Positions 8,629 through 16,730 of a DNA stretch of 64,000 nucleotides are shown piece after piece. The stretch comes from Arthrobacter citreus (GTDB lineage: Bacteria; Bacillota; Bacilli; Bacillales; Bacillaceae_G): assembly GCA_013200995.1 (NCBI GenBank), contig CP053688.1, positions 682,001-746,000 of the forward strand. Reading direction: 5' to 3'. The translations under genes and the position numbers were made by a program. Within the stretch, counting starts at the first letter, position 1; every line of letters starts with the position of its first letter. The notes under the pieces are model-generated. The model searched no databases. It was not told where the DNA came from and worked only from the letters and a program-made list of their open reading frames with translations.

Positions 8629-9786
8629 ATGAAGATTAAATCGATTGAACCAACACCAAGTCCTAATACAATGAAAGTACTATTAGATGAAGAATTGCCA
8701 TCTGGCAGTAGAAATCACTATTCTATTGATAATATAGAGAAAGTACCTGAAATTATTAAACAAATATTAGGGATAGACGGAATTAAAAGTGTATACCATG
8801 TAGCTGATTTTATTGCTATTGATCGTAAGTCAAATGCAAATTGGCAAAGTATTTTACTACAAGTACGCAATGTATTTGGAGAAGATGTAAATGATGTAGC
8901 AACTGATGAACCTGTTATTGATAATCATTTTGGTGAAGTTCAAGTATTTGTTCAAATGTATCATAACATCCCAATGCAGTTAAAATTAATTGTTAATGGT
9001 GAAGAACAAAGAGCGGCTTTACCGTCGTACTATAAAGAAGCAATTATGAAGCTAACAACGGCTGCATCCAACGTAGTATTTGAAAGGCAGTGGATTGATT
9101 ATGGAATTCGCTACGGTGAATTGTCTACCATCGAGAAAGAAATTATCGATGAATTAACTGCTACTCATTCTGAAAATGATATCAAAAATATTGTAAACGA
9201 AGTTATGACAAACGATGCTACAATTTCTGAGAAAAAAGATGCTCCTAAATTTGAACCATTTACTGCAGATATTTTTGAAGAAAAAGATTGGAAAAAAAGA
9301 TATGCTAGATTTGTAAAGATCGATCCGACAATTGAAGATTTGCCTTTACTAAAAATAGCATTAAAAGATGAGCATGTTTCAATAAGAAGATTAGCAACAG
9401 CTTATTTAGGTATGTTAAAATCTAAATTAGTGTTACCTTATTTATATGAGGCATTAAAGGATAAAGCAGTAGGTGTAAGAAGAATTGCTGGAGATTGTTT
9501 ATCTGACATCGGTTATGAAGAAGCTATGCCTGCTATGATTGAAGCGTTAAATGACTCAAGTAAATTAGTCAGATGGCGTGCGGCAATGTTTCTTTTTGAA
9601 TTAGGTGATGAAAGTGCAATTCCAGCATTAAGAGCTGCATTAGACGACCCAGAATTCGAAGTGAAGTTACAAGTTCAACTAGCATTACATCGAATTGAAA
9701 ATGGTGAGGAAGCATTAGGTTCAGTTTGGAAACAAATGACTGAACGTATGAAATCAGAAAATGAAAAAGGAGAAACAAAACAATGA
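8629..9786 (+). CDS. ypgR: NifU/Nfu N-terminal domain plus HEAT-repeat protein (YpgR/CvfC type)
   Basis: The 385-residue protein begins with an Nfu-type scaffold domain (residues 1-87; IEPTPSPNTMKV, GIDGIKSVYHVADFIAI) but has no CxxC iron-sulfur motif. A middle region follows, then HEAT-like helical repeats from about residue 240 (LPLLKIALKDEHVSIRRLA, ALKDKAVGVRRIAGDCL, ALNDSSKLVRWRAAMFL, ALDDPEFEVKLQVQLAL). Staphylococcal homologues are called conserved virulence factor C. The function is unresolved, but protein scaffolding is likely. The stop codon overlaps the start of the bacilliredoxin gene, so the pair may act together in thiol or iron-sulfur homeostasis; that link is inferred. Confidence 0.9.
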   Translation: MKIKSIEPTPSPNTMKVLLDEELPSGSRNHYSIDNIEKVPEIIKQILGIDGIKSVYHVADFIAIDRKSNANWQSILLQVRNVFGEDVNDVATDEPVIDNHFGEVQVFVQMYHNIPMQLKLIVNGEEQRAALPSYYKEAIMKLTTAASNVVFERQWIDYGIRYGELSTIEKEIIDELTATHSENDIKNIVNEVMTNDATISEKKDAPKFEPFTADIFEEKDWKKRYARFVKIDPTIEDLPLLKIALKDEHVSIRRLATAYLGMLKSKLVLPYLYEALKDKAVGVRRIAGDCLSDIGYEEAMPAMIEALNDSSKLVRWRAAMFLFELGDESAIPALRAALDDPEFEVKLQVQLALHRIENGEEALGSVWKQMTERMKSENEKGETKQ

Positions 9787-10211
9787 ATGCATACGATGAG
9801 TACATGAAAGGTATTGTAAAACCAATGAGAGAAGAATTAACTTCAAATGGTTTTACAGAATTAACAACAGGGGAAGAAGTAGAATCATTTATGAATGAAT
9901 TAAATGATACTGCATTTTTTGTAATTAATTCAGTTTGTGGTTGTGCTGCTGGTCTTGCTAGACCATCTGCAGTTCAAGCAGTAATCGATTCAGAAAAGAA
10001 ACCAGCAAATGTTATGACAGTGTTTGCAGGACAAGATAAAGAAGCAACAGCTACTTTAAGAGAATATTTAGCAGATTTCCCACCTTCTTCACCTTCAATG
10101 GCAGTATTTAAAGGTAAAGAGGTAGTTGGTTTTATACCTCGTGAACAAATCGAAGGTTCAACACCAGAAGATATTAAAGCTAGAATTCAATCAATATTCG
10201 AACAAATGTAA
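9783..10211 (+). CDS. brxA: Bacilliredoxin, BrxA/BrxB family (YphP)
   Basis: This 142-residue thioredoxin-fold protein of the DUF1094 family carries the active-site motif Cys52-Gly-Cys54 (SVCGCAAGLARP). Bacilliredoxins remove bacillithiol from S-bacillithiolated proteins, so the host probably makes bacillithiol. ATG overlaps the last codons of the HEAT-repeat gene by 4 nt (ATGA), implying coupling; an AAAGGAG site lies inside the upstream gene. Length and motif match B. subtilis YphP (BrxA), which sits in the same neighbourhood. A short hairpin AAGAGGAGTATTCCTCTTTTTTT follows as a terminator. Confidence 0.93.
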   Translation: MNAYDEYMKGIVKPMREELTSNGFTELTTGEEVESFMNELNDTAFFVINSVCGCAAGLARPSAVQAVIDSEKKPANVMTVFAGQDKEATATLREYLADFPPSSPSMAVFKGKEVVGFIPREQIEGSTPEDIKARIQSIFEQM

Positions 10212-10236
10212 AAAGAGGAGTATTCCTCTTTTTTTC
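10208..10236 (+). terminator. Short intrinsic terminator after brxA
   Basis: The stem AAAGAGGA/TCCTCTTT with a 3-nt loop and T-run lies directly after the stop codon. Confidence 0.75.
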
Positions 10237-10252
10237 TTAATTAAGGAGACCC

Positions 10253-11041
10253 ATGATTATTACAACTTGCTTAAGACCGGATATTAATTTAGAAAAAAAA
10301 GCTGAAAAAATTGCCTCAGATTTAAATGGACAGGCAATAATTCGAAATGAACTTAGCTTAGAAGAAATTTATCATAAATTTAATAAACCTATATTAGTTT
10401 TAGGTAAAAATAGATTAGAATGGTATGAGGATGATCAAGCAATTCCATATTTTTTTCACCCGAACTCATCAGTTTTTAGAATTAGAAGATTGATGAAAGG
10501 TGAACATGATCCTTTTTGTGATGCTTGTTTACTAACAAAAGGTGATTCACTTCTAGATTGTACACTTGGAATGGCATCAGATAGTATAGTTGCAAGTTAT
10601 GTTGTAGGTGACCATGGGAAAGTTTTAGGCTTAGAGAAAAATCAAATCATTTCTTACTTAACTTCAAAAGGCTTAAAAACAAATAAGCAGAACATTAATG
10701 ATTGGTCGAATATCATCAACAAAATTGAAGTGAAAAATATTGATTATAAAAATTATTTGAAGTCTCTTCCTGATCAATCTTTTGATATCGTTTATTTTGA
10801 TCCGATGTTTGAAAAAAATATTGAAGCCTCTTCTGGTATTGCAGCGTTGAAAAATTTAGCATCATATGATGACCTCAATTATGAAGTGATTAACGAAGCT
10901 AGACGCGTTGCTAAAAAAAGAGTAGTTTTGAAAGATCATTTTAGAAGTGAAAGATTTAAAAAATATGGTTTTAATCAGTTAATTCGTAAGTCTTCAGAAT
11001 TTCACTTTGGCTTTATTGAGGTTCGTAAAGAGGAGTATTAA
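10253..11041 (+). CDS. ypiP: Class I SAM-dependent methyltransferase (YpiP-like)
   Basis: The protein has 262 residues. SAM motif I appears as LLDCTLGMASDS near residue 100, the acidic loop as VLGLEKN, and the catalytic region as FDIVYFDPMFEKN, a DPMF-type motif like the D/N-PP-F/Y/W of nucleic-acid N-methylases. The N-terminal 90 residues are a separate domain ending in a Cys pair (DPFCDACLL). An RNA substrate is plausible but is inferred only. In B. subtilis ypiP occupies the same place between yphP and thyB. It lies 31 nt upstream of thyA and may be co-transcribed with it. Confidence 0.87.
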   Translation: MIITTCLRPDINLEKKAEKIASDLNGQAIIRNELSLEEIYHKFNKPILVLGKNRLEWYEDDQAIPYFFHPNSSVFRIRRLMKGEHDPFCDACLLTKGDSLLDCTLGMASDSIVASYVVGDHGKVLGLEKNQIISYLTSKGLKTNKQNINDWSNIINKIEVKNIDYKNYLKSLPDQSFDIVYFDPMFEKNIEASSGIAALKNLASYDDLNYEVINEARRVAKKRVVLKDHFRSERFKKYGFNQLIRKSSEFHFGFIEVRKEEY

Positions 11042-11072
11042 GAATTAAGAATACATAATTAGGGGGCCAAGT

Positions 11073-12148
11073 ATGAAGCAATACTTAGATTTATGTAAAC
11101 ACGTATTAGACAATGGCATGACAAAAACAGATCGTACTGGAACAGGAACTATCAGTACATTCGGTTATCAAATGCGATTTAATCTTCAAGATGGCTTTCC
11201 TTTAGTAACGACTAAGAAAGTTCATCTAAAATCAATCATTCATGAATTACTATGGTTTTTAAAAGGCGATACGAATATTGCATATTTAAAAGAAAATGGT
11301 GTTCGTATTTGGAATGAGTGGGCAGATGAGAATGGTAATCTAGGTCCTGTTTATGGTGAACAATGGAGATCATGGAAAGCTGCTGATGGTTCTACAATTG
11401 ATCAAATTTCCGAAGTTATTAATCAAATAAAAACAAATCCAGATTCACGAAGAATGATTGTCTCAGCTTGGAATGTTGGAGAACTTGATAAGATGGCATT
11501 AGCACCATGTCATTGTTTCTTCCAATTTTATGTGAATGATGGAAAGTTATCTTGTCAGCTTTATCAGCGTTAAATTTGAGCGCCTTTACAGAGTGATCTG
11601 TACCGAAAACCTTGCTAAACGGGGAAACTCTTTAATTAAAGACAATCCCGTGCTAAATTTATTCTTTGTTAATTAACAAAGAATAATAAATGCCTAACGA
11701 CTATCCAAATATGGAGTAGGGTGCAAGTTATTGGCACTCGAAATGCAAGGGGCCTCGTCTATGAGGCCGTGATATAGTCTCATCTGCATGGTGACATGTA
11801 GCAGTTCTCTTAAGAACGGGCCAGGCGTAACGAACTTGGTTGAAGATCTTGTCAGCTGACATTTTCCTAGGAGTACCATTTAACATCGCATCTTATGCAC
11901 TTTTAACTATGATGATTGCTCAAGTATGTGATTTAGAATTAGGTGATTTTGTACACACATTTGGAGATGCTCATATTTATACTAATCATCTTGAACAAAT
12001 TAATTTACAACTATCAAGAGAGCCACATAAATTACCGAAAATGAAGTTAAATGCTGAGATTAAAAACATTTTTGATTTTAAATTTGAAGATTTTACATTA
12101 GAAGATTATGAATTCCATCCTGCAATTAAAGGGGTAGTAAGTGTATGA
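11073..12148 (+). CDS. thyA: Thymidylate synthase, two exons (11073-11570 and 11852-12148)
   Basis: Thymidylate synthase makes dTMP from dUMP with methylene-tetrahydrofolate. Exon 1 encodes residues 1-166, including catalytic Cys146 ([10 protein letters not shown]), and stops being coding exactly at LYQR; exon 2 resumes with [11 protein letters not shown]. Joining 11570 to 11852 gives 264 residues, the normal length of the E. coli/ThyB-type enzyme, with no residue missing. The interruption is a group I intron, so active enzyme requires RNA splicing; unspliced translation stops at a TAA immediately after Arg166. GGGGG precedes the ATG. The stop codon overlaps the dfrA start by 4 nt, joining two enzymes of the same folate cycle. 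Confidence 0.95.
11571..11851 (+). ncRNA. Group I intron (td-like, no ORF) in thyA
   Basis: The 281-nt insert begins TAAATTTGAGCG and ends GATCTTG, splitting thyA between Arg166 and Ser167. Exon 1 ends in U and the intron ends in G, as group I splicing needs. P1 can form between exon AGCGU and intron GCGC at 11580-11583 with a U-G pair at the splice site. The core segments AAACGGGGAAACTC, GACAATCCCGTGCTAAAT, CCTAACGACTATCC, GATATAGTCTCATCTG and GCATGGTGACATG closely match, from memory, the phage T4 td intron (subgroup IA2). A 24-nt perfect palindrome at 11661-11684 forms a peripheral hairpin. There is no endonuclease frame, so it is splicing-proficient at most, not mobile by itself. Confidence 0.95.
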
Positions 12149-12627
12149 TCGCTGCATTAGTTGCTATGTCAGAAAACAATGTGATTGGTTTAAATAATGA
12201 AATGCCTTGGCATCTTCCGCAAGAGCTGGCTTATTTTAAAAAAGTGACTACTGGACATACAATTATTATGGGAAGAAAAACCTTTGATTCGATTGGTAGA
12301 CCACTTCCTAAACGTGAGAATGTCATTGTAACAAGACAAAAGGATTTTCATCCTGAAGGTGTTACGGTTATAAATGATGTGATCAGTTATCTTGAAGAAC
12401 ATAAAAACGAGGATTTATTTATTATAGGTGGAGCTGAAATATTTAATTTAACCTTCCCATACTTAGATACCCTTTATATTACTGAAATTGAACATAATTT
12501 TGATGGAGATACATTCTTCCCAAACTTTTTAAAGGAAGATTGGAATGTTAAATCCGTATCTGAAGTGCAGATTGATGAAAAATCCAAAATAAAATTTCGC
12601 TATTTTATATATGAAAAAAAGTGTTGA
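12145..12627 (+). CDS. dfrA: Dihydrofolate reductase
   Basis: The 160-residue enzyme regenerates tetrahydrofolate consumed by ThyA. Family marks are [32 protein letters not shown] and IIGGAEIFN. The active-site acid is Glu27 in place of the Asp of E. coli DHFR; Glu also occurs in some Bacillus enzymes. The start ATG overlaps the thyA stop (ATGA), so expression depends on the thyA transcript and possibly on intron splicing altering upstream translation. A promoter for azoR starts inside the last codons. Confidence 0.96.
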   Translation: MIAALVAMSENNVIGLNNEMPWHLPQELAYFKKVTTGHTIIMGRKTFDSIGRPLPKRENVIVTRQKDFHPEGVTVINDVISYLEEHKNEDLFIIGGAEIFNLTFPYLDTLYITEIEHNFDGDTFFPNFLKEDWNVKSVSEVQIDEKSKIKFRYFIYEKKC

Positions 12628-12652
12628 CATCTTGAATTGAAGATATTATTAT
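12624..12652 (+). promoter_or_regulatory. Sigma-A promoter for azoR overlapping the end of dfrA
   Basis: TTGACA at 12624-12629 and TATTAT at 12647-12652 are separated by 17 nt. The predicted transcript would begin near 12659, inside the hairpin that follows dfrA. Confidence 0.65.
12629..12644. promoter_or_regulatory. MhqR-like operator 1
   Basis: ATCTTGAATTGAAGAT is a near-perfect inverted repeat located between the -35 and -10 boxes. It matches the quinone-responsive MhqR box known from B. subtilis (core ATCTcgaAtTCgAGAT, from memory). Binding here would block RNA polymerase. Confidence 0.6.
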
Positions 12653-12656
12653 GAGG

Positions 12657-12686
12657 TTAAGGGATTTGGTTATCCCTTAATTTTTT
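12657..12686 (+). terminator. Intrinsic terminator after dfrA
   Basis: The 9-bp stem TTAAGGGAT/ATCCCTTAA is followed by six T. The azoR promoter starts transcription at about its first base. Confidence 0.8.
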
Positions 12687-12694
12687 AAAATAAA

Positions 12695-12710
12695 ATCTCG
12701 AATTAAAGAT
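12695..12710. promoter_or_regulatory. MhqR-like operator 2
   Basis: ATCTCGAATTAAAGAT is a second copy of the inverted repeat, 66 nt downstream of the first and just ahead of the azoR ribosome binding site, in the predicted 5' leader. Confidence 0.6.
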
Positions 12711-12737
12711 AAACAAAACTGAGAGGAAGTTGTTAAA

Positions 12738-13394
12738 ATGACAAAATTACTTTATATTACTGCAAACCCAAATGCGATTGAAAATTCATTTGGTCTTTCT
12801 GTAGGGGAAGCATTTATTACTGAATACAAGAAAGCAAATCCTGAAAATGAAGTTGTTCATTTCGATTTATTTAAAGAAAATGTTCCTATGTTAGATGGAA
12901 CTGTATTTGATGCATGGGGTAAATTAGCAAGCGGTACTGCTTTTGAAGAATTAAGTGCAGATCAACAAGCTACTTTAGCTGCTATGAATCATAATTTAGA
13001 AGTTTTCACTCAGGCTGATGAGTATGTATTCGTTACTCCATTCTGGAACTTTAGTTTCCCATCTGTAGTTAAAAACTTTATTGATAATATTTCAATTGCT
13101 GGAAAAACATTTAAATATACTGAAAATGGTCCAGTTGGTTTACTTGAAAATAAAAAAGCATTACACATCCAAGCAAGCGGTGGCGTATATTCAGAAGGTC
13201 CTGCTACTGGAATTAACTTCTCTAGCCCATACTTAACTAGCATCTTAAACTTCGTTGGTGTTACTGATGTAACTACTTTATTCGTTGAAGGTATGGCTGC
13301 AATGCCTGATAAAGCACAAGAAATTAAAGCTAATGCAATCGAAAAAGCTAAAGTTCTTGCAGCAGAATTCAGCAGTGCAAAAGTTTCGAACTAA
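12738..13394 (+). CDS. azoR: FMN-dependent NADH-azoreductase / quinone reductase
   Basis: The 218-residue flavodoxin-like enzyme reduces quinones and azo compounds with NADH and protects against electrophile stress. Visible marks are the FMN-binding start LLYITANPNAIENSFGLSVGEAFI, the VTPFWNFSFPSVVKNFIDNI segment and the GVYSEGPATGINF loop. The two MhqR-like boxes upstream fit the B. subtilis paradigm, where MhqR controls azoR2 (yvaB); the match of gene and operator strengthens both calls. AGAGGAAG provides the ribosome binding site. Confidence 0.94.
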   Translation: MTKLLYITANPNAIENSFGLSVGEAFITEYKKANPENEVVHFDLFKENVPMLDGTVFDAWGKLASGTAFEELSADQQATLAAMNHNLEVFTQADEYVFVTPFWNFSFPSVVKNFIDNISIAGKTFKYTENGPVGLLENKKALHIQASGGVYSEGPATGINFSSPYLTSILNFVGVTDVTTLFVEGMAAMPDKAQEIKANAIEKAKVLAAEFSSAKVSN

Positions 13395-13409
13395 AGATTC
13401 ACAATATCA

Positions 13410-13441
13410 AAGAATCGGCAAATACTTGTCGATTCTTTTTT
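13410..13441 (+). terminator. Intrinsic terminator after azoR
   Basis: A 12-bp stem AAGAATCGGCAA/TTGTCGATTCTT (one G-U) with an ATAC loop is followed by a T-run. Confidence 0.88.
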
Positions 13442-13670
13442 GCACATAAAGAAAGTATAAATTGGCAACCGTGAAGAAAAGTCGGCGTAGGTGCCAATTT
13501 TAGGTATAAGTATAAGTGCAACTACGCCTCTGTCTTCGCCTGACGGCTGACTAATCGGCGAGTTTTCTTTACATATTAAGTATATAATTTTGCAATTGTG
13601 AAGACAAATTTTTCGAGTTGGCAATACTAGAATTTTAAATTTGAGTAGATCCTAATGAAGCTTCTGTCTT
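13442..13670. repeat. Degenerate tandem duplication in a non-coding spacer
   Basis: Two diverged units are recognisable: AAGTATAAATTGGCAACCGTGAAGA near 13452 and AAGTATATAATTTTGCAATTGTGAAGA near 13579, each followed by a CTCTGTCTT or CTTCTGTCTT block (near 13527 and 13660). A hairpin CGCCTGACGGCTGACTAATC lies between them. I cannot link it to a known RNA or gene. Confidence 0.45.
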
Positions 13671-13767
13671 TAATTTACCTTACATTTATAAACAAAATGA
13701 ATAATACTTTTCAAGTGGTTGGGCATTTTGTATAATAATTAACATACTCAATTATCGGAGGAATAGT

Positions 13768-14472
13768 ATGTTTCGCACAATATATGCTGCAACACGCATT
13801 GTAATTGGTGTAATTGAAGCTAAGCTAAAATTATCATCAGTAAAAAAATTACCAAAAAATTTACCTGTAAGTGAAAGAGACCGTAGAATGCATGAATTTC
13901 CTGACTATTTTGGTCAAATGATGATTGGTTGTACTGGTAGTAAAGTAACAGTTGAAGGATTAGAAAATATTCCAAAAGACCAAGGTGTATTATTTGTTAG
14001 TAATCATCAAAGTAATTTTGATATTCCCCTACTATTAGGATATTTAAAGAAACCAATTGGATTTATTGCAAAAATCGAATTAAAAAAACTACCAATCGTA
14101 CCAGATTGGATGGAACAAATGCATAGTGTATTTATGGACAGAAGTGATCGAAGACAATCACTTAAAGCTATAATTGATGGTGTTGATAAACTAAAAAATG
14201 GTCATTCACTAGTTATCTTTCCAGAAGGTACTCGTAGTAAGAGTAGTAAAATGGGTGAATTTAAATCAGGGAGTTTTCATTTAGCAACTAAATCGGGAGT
14301 TCCAGTTATTCCTGTAAGAATTGAAGGTACATATAATATTTTAGAGGCTAATGGAAATCGAATTAAACCAGCAAATGTAACGCTTAAAGTATTTCCACCA
14401 GTATATCCTGAACAAATCGGCCTTACTGACGCTAAAGAATTAACTAAATATATAAAAGAGATTATCGAATAA
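13768..14472 (+). CDS. plsC: 1-acyl-sn-glycerol-3-phosphate acyltransferase (PlsC family, YpkP-like)
   Basis: The 234-residue membrane-associated acyltransferase makes phosphatidic acid in phospholipid synthesis. The catalytic HX4D motif is SNHQSNFDIP, the glycerol-phosphate binding motif is FPEGTRSKS, and VPVIPVRIEGTY is motif IV. A short hydrophobic N-terminus may anchor it at the membrane. GGAGGAA precedes ATG 13768. B. subtilis ypkP holds the same position next to dfrA. Confidence 0.93.
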   Translation: MFRTIYAATRIVIGVIEAKLKLSSVKKLPKNLPVSERDRRMHEFPDYFGQMMIGCTGSKVTVEGLENIPKDQGVLFVSNHQSNFDIPLLLGYLKKPIGFIAKIELKKLPIVPDWMEQMHSVFMDRSDRRQSLKAIIDGVDKLKNGHSLVIFPEGTRSKSSKMGEFKSGSFHLATKSGVPVIPVRIEGTYNILEANGNRIKPANVTLKVFPPVYPEQIGLTDAKELTKYIKEIIE

Positions 14473-14476
14473 ATGA

Positions 14477-14513
14477 CAAAAGCGCTCAATTTATAATTTG
14501 AGCGCTTTTTTGT
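14477..14513 (+). terminator. Intrinsic terminator between convergent genes
   Basis: The stem AAAGCGCTCAAAT/ATTTGAGCGCTTT, with T-run on the plus strand, ends the acyltransferase gene and probably also serves the hemolysin III gene. Confidence 0.85.
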
Positions 14514-14535
14514 GCTTAAATCATCAGTCTGTTTT

Positions 14536-15162
14536 TTAAACAACGAATTTAAAAATACAAAAATACATCGAGGCACTTCCAAACAAAACAAATAAATGCC
14601 ATATTGCATGACTATAAGGCCAACGCTTTACGAGAAAAAAAATCGTGCCAATAGAGTAAAATAAACCACCTAATAACAAGTAGAAAAATCCAATTCCAGA
14701 TAGTCCAACATAAATAGGTTTAATTGCAAACATCATTAGCCAACCCATTATTAAATAAACAATTGTAGAAAATAATTCGAACCGATTGACATATATAAAT
14801 TTAAAGATTACACCAGAAACGGCTAACCCCCAAACAATGGTTAATAACGACCAACCAATTTTCCCTCTTAATGTTATGAGTAAAAATGGAGTATATGTTC
14901 CAGCTATTAATAAATAGATAGCTGAGTGATCTAGAATGGTAAATATTTTAATAAGCTTCGGGTCTCTTACACTATGAAGTAAAGTTGAACAAATATAAAG
15001 GAGCAACATGGAAGACCCAAAGATTGTAAAAGAAAATAAATGCCAAGGCGTTCCATTATTAAGCGCTTTACTAATTAAATAATACAGTGCTGGAATACTC
15101 AGGATTGCGCCGACTCCGTGAGTAATTGCATTTGCTAATTCTTCTTTCATTGCTCTACTCAT
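14536..15162 (-). CDS. yplQ: Hemolysin III family membrane protein (YplQ-like)
   Basis: This 208-residue protein has about seven membrane helices and belongs to the PAQR/Izh/hemolysin III family. The family motifs are EELANAITHGVGA at the start, HSAIYLLIAGTYTPF in the middle and HAIWHLFVLFGS near the end; their His, Ser and Asp residues form a putative metal-dependent hydrolase site in the membrane. Its true role is uncertain; the hemolysin name is historical. The start at 15162 is chosen because AGGAGG precedes it; an in-frame upstream ATG at 15201 would add 13 non-family residues without a site. Confidence 0.9.
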   Translation of the reverse strand: MSRAMKEELANAITHGVGAILSIPALYYLISKALNNGTPWHLFSFTIFGSSMLLLYICSTLLHSVRDPKLIKIFTILDHSAIYLLIAGTYTPFLLITLRGKIGWSLLTIVWGLAVSGVIFKFIYVNRFELFSTIVYLIMGWLMMFAIKPIYVGLSGIGFFYLLLGGLFYSIGTIFFLVKRWPYSHAIWHLFVLFGSASMYFCIFKFVV

Positions 15163-15370
15163 AAAAATGCCTCCTATATTAATTGAATCATTTTTATCCA
15201 TGAGAGTATTATGAACAAATGTAGAGATTTAATGTTTTCAACTTTTGTTAGTAGTATGTAATTTTTGTTGGAAAACAGCTTTTAATTAGCTTTAAAAAGC
15301 AACAAAGATTCCTAAAACAGCCATTTATGTTAATCTGAAATTAAACTGATTGAGATCATTGGAGGTATAT

Positions 15371-16537
15371 ATGTTACTCATAAAAAATGGAGAAATTTTT
15401 ACACCCAAATCAATAGGTAAAAACGATATTTTAATTTCGAATGAAAAAATTGAGCATGTTCATGAGGAAATTAACTTTACTTCAGCTAATCTGCCTATAC
15501 AAATATTGGATGCAACTGACTACTATATTGTGCCTGGCTTCATTGATGCACATGTTCATCTTATTGGAGGTGGCGGAGAGGGTGGATTTAAAACTAGAAC
15601 ACCTGAATTATTGTTATCTGACTGTATTAAAGGTGGAATCACTACAGTAGTAGGGGTGCTTGGTACAGATGGAACAACAAGAACTATGACAAGCCTACTT
15701 GCAAAATGTAGGGCTTTAGAGGAAGAAGGAATAACTTCGTTTGTCTACACAGGTTCATACCAAACACCTGTTAAAACACTATTTCCTAAAATTGAAGAAG
15801 ACATCATCCTAATTGATAAAATTATTGGTGTAGGTGAAATTGCAATTTCGGACCATCGATCCTCTCAACCGACAAAGGATGAATTTGCAAGAATAGCAGC
15901 ACAAGCTCGAAATGGAGGAATGCTTTCTGGAAAAGCTGGTGTTGTGAATGTACATATAGGGGATAGTAAAAAAATGTTATCAATGATTGAGGAGATTGTA
16001 GATGAAACCGAATTACCAATCACTCAATTCTATCCCACGCATATTAACCGAAATAGTTACTTATTTGAAGCAGGGATAAATTTTGCAAAAAATGGTGGAT
16101 TTGTAGACTTTACAACAAGCTCCATTCCACACTTTTTAAATAATGGTGAAGTCAAATGTAGTGTAGGTTTAAAAAGAATGCTTGACTCTGGAGTTAATAT
16201 TGAACAAATTACATTTACATCTGATGGACAAGGAAGTCTCCCTGAGTTTGATGAAAATGGAAAATTACGAGGAATGAAAGTTGGAAGAGTAAGTAGTTTA
16301 TATAGCGAAGTGAAGGATGCTATTTTAATCGAAGGTATTTCGATTGAAGATGCAATTAGTGTCATCACAATCAATCCAGCCAACATCTTAAAATTACAAA
16401 AGGGCCAAATCAAAAATGGTTTCGATGCTGATTTAGTATTTTTAAATAAAACTACTTTAGAAATTGAAAGCGTTATATCAAAAGGTAAAATCATGATGCG
16501 AAATAATGAGCTATTAGTCAAAGGAACATTTGAATAG
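15371..16537 (+). CDS. iadA: Isoaspartyl (beta-aspartyl) dipeptidase
   Basis: The 388-residue amidohydrolase cleaves isoaspartyl dipeptides that arise from protein damage. Family marks are the first metal motif GFIDAHVHLIGGGGEGG with RTPEL directly after it, GITTVVGVLGTDG, SDHRSSQPT, the VHIGD loop, THINRN and the final catalytic Asp in FTSDGQGS. GGAGGT lies 5 nt upstream of ATG 15371; an upstream in-frame extension has no site. It is flanked by spacers and appears monocistronic. Confidence 0.92.
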   Translation: MLLIKNGEIFTPKSIGKNDILISNEKIEHVHEEINFTSANLPIQILDATDYYIVPGFIDAHVHLIGGGGEGGFKTRTPELLLSDCIKGGITTVVGVLGTDGTTRTMTSLLAKCRALEEEGITSFVYTGSYQTPVKTLFPKIEEDIILIDKIIGVGEIAISDHRSSQPTKDEFARIAAQARNGGMLSGKAGVVNVHIGDSKKMLSMIEEIVDETELPITQFYPTHINRNSYLFEAGINFAKNGGFVDFTTSSIPHFLNNGEVKCSVGLKRMLDSGVNIEQITFTSDGQGSLPEFDENGKLRGMKVGRVSSLYSEVKDAILIEGISIEDAISVITINPANILKLQKGQIKNGFDADLVFLNKTTLEIESVISKGKIMMRNNELLVKGTFE

Positions 16538-16730
16538 TTTTGGGATTAATGGGTTAAGAGCGGTCTAAGGAAAGGATTTTACTATTTTAAATACTCGTTT
16601 CAATCCCTATTTGATAATATTTTCTTTTTCTTAAAAACCTTTAATTTCCTAATACCTGCATTTAGAGACGAATAAAAGAATTAACCGAAATTCATACTAG
16701 AAATAATTGTATTTGAATGAGGTGAATGAT

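Noticed and set aside
11694..11879. Minus-strand frame inside the thyA intron as a homing endonuclease
   Set aside because: It is on the wrong strand, only 61 codons, and shows no GIY-YIG, HNH or LAGLIDADG motif.
11073..12148. thyA as a simple pseudogene with a premature stop
   Set aside because: Exact removal of the 281-nt insert restores a full-length enzyme, and the insert carries group I core elements.
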